Shown: positions 1-7,274, counted from the stretch's first letter. The stretch: 9,030 nucleotides of DNA from Clostridia bacterium (GCA_029071285.1 JAIEAS010000025.1:1-9030); one strand, 5' to 3'. The notes: generated from the sequence alone by a model not told the origin. A program made the numbers and translations.

Positions 1-215
1 ATTCCCTTTACCTGCCTCCAAATCCTCAATTTTTGCAACACTTTTCTAATGTCTTATCCGCTCATTTTTTACCTCCTAAAATTTCTATATATTATTCAAA
101 GGTGTAAGTTTTTCACCTTTAAAAAATTTATCCCTACAATAGGTAGCCCAATAACTAGGCTAAAAGTTTACATTTTTAAAAAAATTTTCACTAAGCTTTC
201 ATTTTTGCATACAGA
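1..215. other. AT-rich intergenic stretch, no gene seen
   Basis: This stretch is very AT-rich with many A and T runs. The only open frame (49-234, plus strand) gives a Phe/Lys/Ile-rich peptide of the sort AT-rich DNA yields by chance. It has no ribosome binding site and runs into the terminator hairpin at 216-243. I see no RNA gene or mobile element here. Confidence 0.6.
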
Positions 216-243
216 AAAGGAAGTTCAAAACTGAACTTCCTTT
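210..243 (-). terminator. Intrinsic terminator of the large surface-protein gene
   Basis: A perfect 12-bp inverted repeat (216-227 AAAGGAAGTTCA with 232-243) encloses a 4-nt loop. On the minus strand it is followed by TTTTCTG. It starts about 33 nt past the TGA stop at 276-278, the expected place for a rho-independent terminator. It could also work in the other direction. Confidence 0.8.
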
Positions 244-275
244 AACTGTAATATTTAAGTTTGAGTATTAATTTG

Positions 276-3200
276 TCAATCTAAAGGATCGTAGAAACCA
301 TCACTGTCGAAAATTCTTCCGTCGTCACGTACAGCTCTCTGCTGTCCTGCTTTCTGCTTGCTCGTATCTACCGTCGTCGTGGTAGTGATTATCGCATCAG
401 CGGGATACTGCGCCTGAACGGGCTGTGCGAGCTCTTCCTGCGCGGTTTGCTGAGGCAGCATCTGAACGGGCGCCGCAGGTATCTGCGCGTTGCTCCTTAA
501 AGCCGCTGCAATTGCCGTGCCGAGGAAATCCGCATCAATCGGCTGCTCCTGCTGTACAGGCATTTGCATCTGCATAGGAACCTGCTGAGGCGCGGGAAGC
601 TGTTGAGGCTGCTGATACATACCGCCGCGTACAAACCTCTCTTCCGCGAGCACTGCGCGCTGTTCTGCCGCGTGGTAAAGCTTTTCTTCAGCCGCCCTTA
701 TGCGCTCTTCAGCGAGGCGTGCTTCAGCCGCTCTTGCGCGTTCTTCCATATACATCGAGTGATAATCCGCCCCGCCCATATTGTTCATCATAGGCTGGTT
801 GTAAGGCATATTATAACCCTGCATAGGCATCGGCATCTGCGGCATCATAGGCATTTGCTGATACTGAGGCGCACTGTAAGCCGACGCATTGCGCGAATTA
901 AGTTCGTTGCGCATTGCAACCTGATCATTACGCATTGCCGCCTGATCGTTGCGCATTGCGGCAAGCTCTGCCTGAATTTGTGAAAGAATACTGTTGTCAA
1001 CCGCAGGCTGCTGCATTACAGGTTGCTGAACAACCGGCTGTTGTTGAGCTACAGGCTGTTGAACGGGCTGCTGCTCGGATTGCTGAACGGGCTGTTGCGC
1101 CTGCGCGTTGGTCTGGGGCTGCTGCATAGCCATGGTTGCCATGCCAATTCCGCCCATACCTGCCGCAGCTGCGGCTTCTGCCTTGATTCTTGCAAGCTCG
1201 GCTTCCTGTTTTGCTTTTGCAAGCTCCATCTCAGCCCTTTGCTTTTCTCTCTCGGCTTCGCGCTCTTCCTCGCGGCGGCGCTTCTCTTCTTCGCGTTCTT
1301 CCTCACGGCGTGCCCTTTCTTCGGCGCGCTCTTCTTCCTTGCGGCGTCTCTCTTCTTCACGCTCTTCCTCGCGCAGACGTTTTTCCTCTTCGCGCTGACG
1401 GCGTTCTTCTTCAAGACGTTCCTTTTCTTCCAGCTTGCGCTGTTTTTCCTCTTCCTTAGCGGCTTTGATAGCCTCTTTTTCTTCCTTGCTCTTGCGGCGC
1501 TTGCATGCTACTACGATAATGATAATCAGCAGAATCAGCAGCGCAAGTGCAATCAGGAACCAAGCCCAAACCGGCAAATACATAACCGTCTTGGTCATGA
1601 AATTCTTTATGCTGTCCAACGGGCTCGGTTTTGTGCCCTGACCGTTGGTCGGGTCGTACGCGCCCGAATTGGGAGTTGCCGTTGCGGCTTTGGTTGCGGC
1701 GTCGAACTCGAAGTTCTTCGCATAATCGGGGTTAAGTTTCGCGGAAGAATTGTACTTCTGTCCCGCAACTCTGTCCTCGGGTGCAACCGAATAGCCGTCC
1801 GTGTCGGTATAAGTGTACTGAATAAGTCCGTCAACCGGTCCGTTATAGCCAGGGATTGTCAGCTTCAGGGTGCCGTCTTTCTGCCAAACGCCGGTAATTA
1901 CGGCTTTGGTGATTTCCCAGTGCACGGTAACCTGCTTTTTGTCGCTGCTTAAGACAGACGAAGAAGCAAGCGCCCATTTAGCCGCCGATTTGGTCGTCGA
2001 CTTATCGGAAGTGGATTTAACCCACTCGATATTGTCTCCGTACTTTTCGGTGTTGAGCTGAAGCACGAAGTTGTACTTGCCTGCGTCAAGTCCGAAGTAG
2101 TCGCCGCTGACCATAATTACGAAGTCGCCGTAGCCGCCCTCTAAATCGGTCCAGACGTCGATTTCGTCGCCCGAATAAGACTTATCCTCAACCTCGGGGA
2201 TTAAAATCTGCTTTTTGGTAATTTCAAATTCAAGGGTTATTGCCTTTCTGTCGGGGTTTTCCTTCGTACTGCCTTCCCAGCAAGCGTTCACACCGCTGAC
2301 AAAGCGTATCGTCACGCTGTATTTGCCCGACTCGGTCTGCCACAAATCGTCGCTTTCCTCGGCTACGTAGATATAATCCTCGTTACCGTCCAGACCGTTA
2401 AGCACAAATTCGTGCTCATCGCCGTCGTACTCGATACTTGCGTTCTCGAACGAAGGCTTTGCTATAAACTTCGTGTTCGAATCGATTTCAAACGACGAAG
2501 AGAATTCGATTTTTTCCGCAACGCCCGGTTTAATCGCAATTTCGATATCATCCTCGTAGCCTTCCTTAACGTAGGGCTTAGCGAAGAAGGTGTTGCCTGC
2601 GGGCGCGCTGTAATAGTCTTCCTCGGTGTAAACGGTGCCGAACTCGTCCTCGATGCGGGTGCCTACTACTGCCGCCGCGCCTGTCAGGTCGAACTTAGCC
2701 GAAGAAGATTCTTCGTCGCCCGTCCAGCCCGTTACGGTAATGGTCTGCTTAGCAACGTCGATTTCAACTTCCTGCGTTTTAACCGTACCGCCGAAGGTTA
2801 CGTTGTTGCCCGTCTCGCCCGTAAGTTTGATTACGTCGAACACAACTACGTATTTGCCCGCGTGGAAACCGTCGTACTGCTCGCCGTCGTAACCGCCGTA
2901 AGCGTCGCCGTTGAACTTAACGGTTGCGTTGTAGTAAACGCCAAGTCCCTCGGGATCCATACCGCAAAGCTCTAACAGGTTGCGGGGGTCGTCAAGGAAG
3001 TTAAATTCCGTCCAGCTTCCGTCAAAAGTCGGCTTGCCTAAATCTCTTTCGACTATGTCAACGAATTTTTTGGTTTCAAGCGTTGCGGGCATTACGAGCG
3101 TTTCGTAATTGTCCGTATCCAATCCGCTTATGGTATACTCGACGTAGTAAGTGCCTACGTTTGCAACCGTGTTGCCGGCTGCGCCGTTCAGCTTATAGCT

Positions 3201-6200
3201 TACCTTGCCGCTGAGTTCCGCGGGCAGGTTGATAAGGACGAATTCATAGTCCTTAGCCGCGCCGCCGTCGCGCATATATTCGAGTACGGTTGTTGCGGTA
3301 ATCTCGTGCTCCGCGCCGTCCTCGCCGATATAGCCCCACTTCACGTCGTCCGTGTCAATGGTTGCTTTCTTAATTACGTAAGGGATACTGTCTGCCGCAA
3401 ATACGGGCGCGTCGTAGTTATCCGTGTCGTAAGTGAACGTTACGCCAAGCGTGTAAGAACCCGCGTTGGTGTTGTTGTCGTCCGTAAGGGTTACGGAAGT
3501 CATACCGGGCTGAGTTTCAACGTCCGACTTGCCCACGAGGGTGAACACGTGTGTGGTGCCGTCGTAAACGAACTCGGTTACTTCAAGTCCCGCGCCGTCA
3601 ATCCACTTGTTCTGCACTTCGTCCCACGTTGCGGTAACGGTGTCGTGCGTGTACTGCCAGCTCAGACCGCTCGTATCGAACGTGCCCTTTGCAATGCTGA
3701 ACTCAAACTCGCTCGTGCCTGTGATAACGTTATTGTCCGCCGCGCTTGCAGTCAGCTCAACCACTACTTTGTAGTCGCCGACGTTTACGGGTGCGGAAGC
3801 AAGCTCGGTCGTCAAATCGGTCTTATCGTAATACTTGATTACGAAGTCCGAAGTGGTTACATAGCCGCTTACGAGCACTGCGGTTGCAACGTAAGGCGAA
3901 CCGTTGTAATAGTAAGTTACGCTCGTATCTAAAAGCGCGCCGTTGAGGTTCAGATTAATCTGTACGGGGTACTTATCTTTACCTACCGAGAATTCCTTGT
4001 AATCGGTTCCGACCAGCTCGTAGCTTGCCGTATTCGCCGATTTAAGCGCAACCTTTATCTTGTACTGAACTTCGGTGCCCTCAACGTATACGGGGCTGCC
4101 GCACGAAACGTACGAACCGGAGCTGTCCATCATCTCGAACGAGTAGTCGATAAGGTCTTCGTTCGCGGTCATTCTGGGGATAATTACGATATTGCCGTTT
4201 GTGTCGCTTTCCGAGTGGTTGCTCCACGTTACGTTAATCTTCTTCTTTGCGATTTCCCAGTCGCAGACGAAGTCGAACGTGCCGTCGTAGGTCGTCGTAT
4301 CGCCGTAAACGGGCTCGATATAGTTAGTCGTATCGCTTGCGGTAAAGGTTACGCGCAGGCTGTAGGTGCCGACCGCAATCTGGTTTATCGCGTCGGGATT
4401 TTTAACGTAAGATGCGGTAAGTCCCGTAGGAATCGTGCCGCCTTTCAGCGTAACGGTCTGGGGGCTGCCCGAGTATTGCAGGGGGTTGGCGGAATCGTAA
4501 TCCCACTCAACCGTGGATAAATCGAATTTAGCCTTTTCGATTTCGAAGTAGAAATCGTGAACCGACGTCGTATAGCTTACCGAGCTGTCCTTAGCCGCGA
4601 TAGTAACCGTAACCTTGTAAAGGGTCGATTTCGCGTTCTTCGCGCTCGTATCGCCCGAATACGAAGCCTTAACGCCCTTTGCGGCGAGTGCCGCGCTGTC
4701 AAGGGTTAAAGTGAACTGATAGTTCGCGTTCGCGTACGAAACCTTGTAGGGGTCGGTAGCCGTGCCCTTGCCCGCGGGAACGATAGTTGCCGCGCCGCCC
4801 GCTAAGCTGTACTGCCACTCAATGTCCGATGCGGTGAACGCCGCGTCGGGCGGGTCTATGGTGAAGTTTACAGTCTTTTCGGACATCTTATAGTTGCCCG
4901 TGGTGGTCGTGTACTTCACGCCGAAGGTGTAGCTGCCCTGAGTTAAATCGTTGGGTATGGTGAAGGTGTCGCCCACTCCCGCTACCGCGATTTCAAGTCC
5001 GCCGCTCTTTTTATAGTACGCCTCTATCGAAACGGTGTCGCTGCCGATAAGTCCGCTGAGCGTAACCGTCGCGGTCTGCGAGGTGCCCTGCGCCCAGCTT
5101 GTGGGCAAGCCCGTAATCGTGGGCGTAAGCGTTGCCTGCTCGATTTCAAGAGTGAACTGCTTGGTTGCCGTTCCGCCCGAGGTCTTCCATACGGTGCCCG
5201 CGCCGCCGTCGGCAAGGTCTGCGTTCACGTAGTAAGTTCCCGCATTGGTTGCCGAAAAGGTCAGAACGCCGGTCGTATTGTCGTAGCTGTCAATGGTAAC
5301 TCCGGTGCCGGGCGTGTAGCTTACGTCGCCGTCGGTAATGTTCTGCAGAGTCATCGTCTGCGGATTGCCGTCATAAGGAACAGTCTTTTTGTTCGAACCC
5401 GTGGTTGAAACGGGGTCGTCTACCTTTCTTGCCGTTATATTAAAGGTTTTTGAATCAATCGTTTTGGTGTCCAGAACGTAGTTATAGTTACCGGTTGCCT
5501 CGTTTTCAATCTCCGCCGTCGCCTTATACGTGCCTATCGCCGTGGGCAGGGTGTAAGGGTCGGCTACCGAAGCGCCCGTCGTGCTCGAATATTTCAGCTT
5601 GAGCGAGGGAGTTTTCGTAGGGTCGCTCGTATCGTGCGTAGCAAGCGTTCCGTCAAAAGCCACGCTGGGCAGACCGTCCGCGTCGTAGGTGAATTTTACG
5701 CCGATAACTTTTTTGTTCACGGTAAATTTGACGGGCATCCACCTCTGCGTGGTGTAGCTTCCCGTCGGGTCAACCGAAGGTTTAAACTTGAATTTATAGG
5801 TGCTGTCGGGGTTCAGGGTTGCCGCCAACGCAACTTTTATATAGTAGTCGCCTGCGTCGATAGGGCCCGCGCCGCTCACAAGGTTCGCGGCGGTGCAGGA
5901 GGCGTCTGTGTGGTAGGTAAGAGTTACCCTGTCGCTTTTATACCACTTTGTCGTTGTGGTGTCGGTTACGTCCGCTATGCTCAGTGCCGAGCCGGTGTAA
6001 TCTGCCTCTACGTCATTAGGCGCCACCGCCGCTGACGCGGCAGATGACAGATCTAAGCGAAGCGCGGGCCGCACGCCGAGAGTAGTGCTGACAAGATTGC
6101 TACCGGTACTGCCGGACGAATTCAAATAGTACGCACTACTGCAAGGAGAAGGGTAAGGCGACCGCGTCCACTGATACGAACTACCGTTTATTGCCCAGTT

Positions 6201-6911
6201 AGCAGAAGTACAACCCCAGCTGCCGCCGTTCTGCGCCTCGTCCGTGGAGGGCAACCAGATATTATCCCCCGTAGGACCGGGAAGAATGAAATCTGCGTAC
6301 GTTCCGCCAGCTACAAATTCCTTAAAAGTGGTGAACGCCGTAGGCGCGCAGTTAGCAGAAGCTGATTTTTGGTTATTTTGATATTTTGTACAAGTGGTAC
6401 CACTACCGTTAGGATATCCACCGTAATAATAGCCAAGGTCGGTCTGTCCCATATTTAAAGCCGCGCGTATCCAGCTGTTAGTATAGTCATTACTTGCAGG
6501 ACTGGTTGCTTTTGTAGAATAGGTACCGTCGGAAAAACTATAGTTGCCTATCGAATTTTTAAGCCATAAGGTAAGAACCGCGCTATCCCCGCTTTTTTCA
6601 ACAAGCACGGGCCACCACTCCATTCCGCCAAAGGTTATCGCGGATGAATAGTTGCTCGCTTTCAGCGTTGTTCCGCTTTGGACGTCGTCAATCAAGTCGC
6701 CCAAATCGCTATAACTCTTGCCCGTGGTCGAAGCCGCCCAGGCGTCAAGCGCATCCGCGTTTAAATCGCCGCCGTCGTAAAAGTCGGTACCGGCTGCTTT
6801 CGCGGTCTTTGTTGAGGTTGTACTTAATACGGGAATTGCCGCAAGCGCGCACGCCGCCGCGCATAATACCGCAAGTATTACCGTCAACAGGTTCCTTTTA
6901 ACTTTTTTCAT
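276..6911 (-). CDS. Giant DGR-diversified surface protein: DUF6273 domain, Ig-like stalk, TM helix, coiled-coil tail
   Basis: A 2211-residue protein and the apparent DGR target. Parts in order: a signal peptide (KKVKR, hydrophobic core, likely cut near AKA at 37-39); a DUF6273-like domain (about 88-286) ending GVRPAL; about twelve Ig/MBG-like repeats (about 288-1765), often opening YDG or YSG, with a GTY/GKY motif and ending like EITKK; one transmembrane helix (about 1779-1803) followed by KRRK; a Glu/Arg/Lys coiled coil (about 1804-1915); and a Gln/Met/Pro-rich tail. The ATG at 6911 is preceded by GGGAG at 9 nt. By the positive-inside rule the lectin-like domain should be outside and the tail in the cytoplasm. 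The DUF6273 name is from remembered family motifs. The ligand is unknown. The gene stands alone with its own terminator. It is unusual for a DGR target in its length and in having the VR near the N-terminus. Confidence 0.93.
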   Translation of the reverse strand: MKKVKRNLLTVILAVLCAAACALAAIPVLSTTSTKTAKAAGTDFYDGGDLNADALDAWAASTTGKSYSDLGDLIDDVQSGTTLKASNYSSAITFGGMEWWPVLVEKSGDSAVLTLWLKNSIGNYSFSDGTYSTKATSPASNDYTNSWIRAALNMGQTDLGYYYGGYPNGSGTTCTKYQNNQKSASANCAPTAFTTFKEFVAGGTYADFILPGPTGDNIWLPSTDEAQNGGSWGCTSANWAINGSSYQWTRSPYPSPCSSAYYLNSSGSTGSNLVSTTLGVRPALRLDLSSAASAAVAPNDVEADYTGSALSIADVTDTTTTKWYKSDRVTLTYHTDASCTAANLVSGAGPIDAGDYYIKVALAATLNPDSTYKFKFKPSVDPTGSYTTQRWMPVKFTVNKKVIGVKFTYDADGLPSVAFDGTLATHDTSDPTKTPSLKLKYSSTTGASVADPYTLPTAIGTYKATAEIENEATGNYNYVLDTKTIDSKTFNITARKVDDPVSTTGSNKKTVPYDGNPQTMTLQNITDGDVSYTPGTGVTIDSYDNTTGVLTFSATNAGTYYVNADLADGGAGTVWKTSGGTATKQFTLEIEQATLTPTITGLPTSWAQGTSQTATVTLSGLIGSDTVSIEAYYKKSGGLEIAVAGVGDTFTIPNDLTQGSYTFGVKYTTTTGNYKMSEKTVNFTIDPPDAAFTASDIEWQYSLAGGAATIVPAGKGTATDPYKVSYANANYQFTLTLDSAALAAKGVKASYSGDTSAKNAKSTLYKVTVTIAAKDSSVSYTTSVHDFYFEIEKAKFDLSTVEWDYDSANPLQYSGSPQTVTLKGGTIPTGLTASYVKNPDAINQIAVGTYSLRVTFTASDTTNYIEPVYGDTTTYDGTFDFVCDWEIAKKKINVTWSNHSESDTNGNIVIIPRMTANEDLIDYSFEMMDSSGSYVSCGSPVYVEGTEVQYKIKVALKSANTASYELVGTDYKEFSVGKDKYPVQINLNLNGALLDTSVTYYYNGSPYVATAVLVSGYVTTSDFVIKYYDKTDLTTELASAPVNVGDYKVVVELTASAADNNVITGTSEFEFSIAKGTFDTSGLSWQYTHDTVTATWDEVQNKWIDGAGLEVTEFVYDGTTHVFTLVGKSDVETQPGMTSVTLTDDNNTNAGSYTLGVTFTYDTDNYDAPVFAADSIPYVIKKATIDTDDVKWGYIGEDGAEHEITATTVLEYMRDGGAAKDYEFVLINLPAELSGKVSYKLNGAAGNTVANVGTYYVEYTISGLDTDNYETLVMPATLETKKFVDIVERDLGKPTFDGSWTEFNFLDDPRNLLELCGMDPEGLGVYYNATVKFNGDAYGGYDGEQYDGFHAGKYVVVFDVIKLTGETGNNVTFGGTVKTQEVEIDVAKQTITVTGWTGDEESSSAKFDLTGAAAVVGTRIEDEFGTVYTEEDYYSAPAGNTFFAKPYVKEGYEDDIEIAIKPGVAEKIEFSSSFEIDSNTKFIAKPSFENASIEYDGDEHEFVLNGLDGNEDYIYVAEESDDLWQTESGKYSVTIRFVSGVNACWEGSTKENPDRKAITLEFEITKKQILIPEVEDKSYSGDEIDVWTDLEGGYGDFVIMVSGDYFGLDAGKYNFVLQLNTEKYGDNIEWVKSTSDKSTTKSAAKWALASSSVLSSDKKQVTVHWEITKAVITGVWQKDGTLKLTIPGYNGPVDGLIQYTYTDTDGYSVAPEDRVAGQKYNSSAKLNPDYAKNFEFDAATKAATATPNSGAYDPTNGQGTKPSPLDSIKNFMTKTVMYLPVWAWFLIALALLILLIIIIVVACKRRKSKEEKEAIKAAKEEEKQRKLEEKERLEEERRQREEEKRLREEEREEERRRKEEERAEERARREEEREEEKRRREEEREAEREKQRAEMELAKAKQEAELARIKAEAAAAAGMGGIGMATMAMQQPQTNAQAQQPVQQSEQQPVQQPVAQQQPVVQQPVMQQPAVDNSILSQIQAELAAMRNDQAAMRNDQVAMRNELNSRNASAYSAPQYQQMPMMPQMPMPMQGYNMPYNQPMMNNMGGADYHSMYMEERARAAEARLAEERIRAAEEKLYHAAEQRAVLAEERFVRGGMYQQPQQLPAPQQVPMQMQMPVQQEQPIDADFLGTAIAAALRSNAQIPAAPVQMLPQQTAQEELAQPVQAQYPADAIITTTTTVDTSKQKAGQQRAVRDDGRIFDSDGFYDPLD
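279..1166 (-). other. Gln/Met/Pro-rich cytoplasmic tail
   Basis: Residues about 1916-2211. There is a QQPVQQ-type stretch, a short heptad repeat (AAMRNDQ, about three copies), a Met/Pro/Gln/Tyr-rich linker (QMPMMPQMPMPMQGY), a second short charged helix (EERARAAEARLAEERIRAAEE), more Gln-rich sequence, and a final acidic-aromatic end (DSDGFYDPLD). I recognise no enzyme domain. It looks disordered with helical islands, so a scaffold or oligomerisation role is possible but unproven. Confidence 0.65.
910..972 (-). repeat. 21-bp tandem repeat coding for AAMRNDQ heptads
   Basis: Units begin CGCATTGC at 910, 931 and 952. The first two are near-identical over 21 bp and the third diverges after about 9 bp. 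They encode successive MRNDQ-type heptads in the cytoplasmic tail, a likely short coiled coil and a possible site of length variation. Confidence 0.7.
1167..1502 (-). other. Charged coiled-coil region, cytoplasmic
   Basis: Residues about 1804-1915 consist almost wholly of Glu, Arg and Lys with Ala and Leu, in motifs such as REEEREEERRRKEEER. They probably form a long single alpha helix or coiled coil just inside the membrane. The DNA is correspondingly low-complexity, with many CTTCTTC / CTCTTCCTCGCG-like runs on the plus strand. These produce several long but meaningless open frames on the other strands. Confidence 0.85.
1503..1577 (-). other. Transmembrane helix with basic stop-transfer sequence
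   Basis: About 25 hydrophobic residues (LPVWAWFLIALALL then a run of I/V, about 1779-1803) are followed at once by CKRRKSK. Together with the N-terminal signal peptide this gives a type I single-pass topology. It is not an LPxTG sorting signal, because several hundred residues follow it. Confidence 0.9.
1617..6050 (-). other. Ig/MBG-like repeat stalk
   Basis: Residues about 288-1765 form a chain of roughly 80-120-residue beta-rich units. Recurring features are an opening Y-x-G (YDGNPQ, YSGSPQ, YNGSPY, YDGTTH, YDGDEH), a GTYY/GSYT/GKYS motif near the end, and a closing FEI-x-K or like sequence (EIEKAKF, EIAKKKI, VIKKATI, EITKKQI). The units are too diverged to be DNA-level repeats. They resemble MBG/bacterial Ig-like modules, which usually act as spacers that project an adhesive domain from the cell. 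Confidence 0.7.
6026..6043 (-). promoter_or_regulatory. GC-rich hairpin just downstream of VR
   Basis: GCCGC (6028-6032) and GCGGC (6037-6041) form a 5-bp stem around a tetraloop that reads GTCA in the gene sense. A T-G wobble and one more pair extend it. It lies about 18 bp beyond the VR 3' end inside the coding sequence. The Bordetella phage DGR needs a short GC-rich hairpin/cruciform with a 4-base loop downstream of its VR for efficient retargeting. The loop here does not fit the GRNA loop I recall for that element, and the stem is shorter. Confidence 0.35.
6056..6165 (-). repeat. DGR variable repeat (VR) inside the surface-protein gene
   Basis: This 110-bp segment aligns without gaps to 8387-8496 (offset 2331). 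There are 19 mismatches, every one at a position where the TR sense strand has A. Of 34 such A positions 19 differ, while the 76 other positions are all identical. In protein terms residues 250-284 are covered: 14 codons differ, 13 of them changing the amino acid (at 253, 256-259, 262, 265, 270, 271, 273, 275, 276 and 278) and one silent (255). The gene-sense 3' end is a mutation-free GC-rich block (6061-6078), as expected of an initiation-of-mutagenic-homing (IMH) region. Similarity stops abruptly at 6166. Confidence 0.96.
6061..6078 (-). promoter_or_regulatory. GC-rich 3' end of VR, candidate IMH site
   Basis: Eighteen bases, 16 of them G or C, are identical between VR and TR (8392-8409) and encode GVRPAL. 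In characterised DGRs the GC-rich end of the VR, with the adjoining IMH sequence, fixes where cDNA integration starts and makes transfer one-way. Just past it, one further A-type difference (6058 against 8389) separates the two copies. This could act as the IMH/IMH* distinction, but that is inferred from position alone. Confidence 0.65.
6792..6911 (-). other. Signal peptide of the surface protein
   Basis: Residues 1-40 have a basic start (MKKVKR), a hydrophobic Leu/Ala/Val core (about residues 8-29) and a small-residue stretch containing AKAAG. Cleavage probably falls after residue 39 or 40. There is no lipobox-like pattern at the expected spot, so ordinary Sec export is the simplest reading. 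Confidence 0.85.
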
Positions 6912-6920
6912 AAAATTCTT

Positions 6921-6925
6921 CTCCC
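6921..6925 (-). promoter_or_regulatory. Ribosome binding site of the surface-protein gene
   Basis: GGGAG lies 9 nt before the ATG at 6911, which supports that start. The 16-base string GGAGAAGAATTTTATG covering site, spacer and start codon is identical to the one before the recombinase gene. Confidence 0.85.
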
Positions 6926-6985
6926 TGATATATTGCTATATAATCGTTGTCTTTTGTTGTTTTTTGTTTGGCTGGAAAGTAAGCG

Positions 6986-7046
6986 GGCGGCGCAGGTTTG
7001 CCACATTCGCACTTTTCCTTTTTTTATTTTTTGTTTTTGCGCCGCC
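6986..7046. repeat. 9-bp GC inverted repeat upstream of the surface-protein gene
   Basis: GGCGGCGCA (6986-6994) and TGCGCCGCC (7038-7046) are perfect inverted copies separated by 43 bp of T-rich DNA. They lie 75-135 bp before the start of the surface-protein gene, so they may be a stem in its leader RNA or flank its promoter. I could not pick a convincing -35/-10 pair for this gene. Confidence 0.45.
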
Positions 7047-7052
7047 GCCTAT

Positions 7053-7130
7053 TGTCATTCTGAGCGAAGCGAAGAATCCCCCAACCACCCAGTCACCGTG
7101 GAGCCCCTTCGTCTGACGCTCAGGGTGACA
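7053..7130. repeat. REP/MITE-like intergenic palindromic element
   Basis: TGTCATTCTGAGCG (7053-7066) and CGCTCAGGGTGACA (7117-7130) form 14-bp terminal inverted repeats with two mismatches, around an interior containing AAGCGAAGAATC. This sequence type is familiar as a dispersed non-coding repeat in many bacterial genomes. It has no coding capacity, and nothing here ties it to the DGR. Confidence 0.65.
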
Positions 7131-7135
7131 CCCGA

Positions 7136-7159
7136 GCCGCGCGCCGCAAGACGCGCGGC
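7136..7159. repeat. Strong GC hairpin next to the REP-like element
   Basis: GCCGCGCG (7136-7143) pairs with CGCGCGGC (7152-7159) around an 8-nt loop. No T run follows on either strand, so it is not a clear terminator. It may be part of the neighbouring repeat element. A weaker AT hairpin (7178-7184 with 7191-7197) follows. Confidence 0.5.
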
Positions 7160-7218
7160 GAAGGGTTTACCGTTTGATTTATCTCTATAAAGATAAAATC
7201 AGTTGGTTGTGGTACAAT

Positions 7219-7269
7219 TTTTGCTGCACTCTGCAAAAGGTCAGTTAAAGTATACATTTTTTGCAAAAA
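7219..7269. promoter_or_regulatory. Paired TTTTGC/GCAAAA sites upstream of the recombinase promoter
   Basis: TTTTGC (7219-7224) and GCAAAA (7233-7238) form an inverted pair with an 8-bp gap. The perfect 12-bp palindrome TTTTTGCAAAAA (7258-7269) lies just before the -35 box. Dyads here could be an operator or a recombinase binding/crossover site, as in resolvase systems where the recombination site overlaps the promoter. This rests only on position and symmetry. Confidence 0.3.
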
Positions 7270-7274
7270 TACTA

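Larger units (their letters stand above)
6054..6650 (-). other. DUF6273 / C-type-lectin-like domain carrying the variable repeat
   Basis: Residues about 88-286. Visible landmarks are GGMEWWPVLV near the start, a central WLPSTDEA segment, a WTRSP motif just before the variable stretch, and GVRPALRL at the end. These match what I recall of the Firmicutes DUF6273 family. The similarity to the FGE-sulfatase/C-type-lectin fold of known DGR targets is an inference from the DGR context. The variable residues lie in the last 35 positions. In lectin-fold DGR targets such residues form the ligand-binding face. Confidence 0.8.

Noticed and set aside
49..234. Small plus-strand open frame coding for a Phe/Lys-rich peptide
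   Set aside because: It has no ribosome binding site and the composition of random AT-rich DNA. Its end runs through the terminator hairpin of the neighbouring gene.
910..972. Tandem 21-bp units considered as a CRISPR-like array
   Set aside because: The units are contiguous with no spacers, in frame, and encode heptads of the large protein.
564..2061. Several long open frames, mostly plus-strand, including one of 309 codons
   Set aside because: They lie over the low-complexity coiled-coil and Gln-rich coding region of the large gene. Their Ser/Arg/Leu-rich or Phe-rich translations are shadows of it.
6197..6365. A short direct repeat, CAGTTAGCAGAAG, occurring twice upstream of the VR, considered as a second variable repeat
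   Set aside because: It is only about 13 bp, encodes Ser-Ala-Asn in both places, has no matching template, and lies outside the TR-matching segment.
7053..7130. REP-like element considered as an invertible promoter switched by the serine recombinase
   Set aside because: The terminal repeats are imperfect and enclose only about 50 bp with no promoter. The sequence type is a familiar dispersed repeat.
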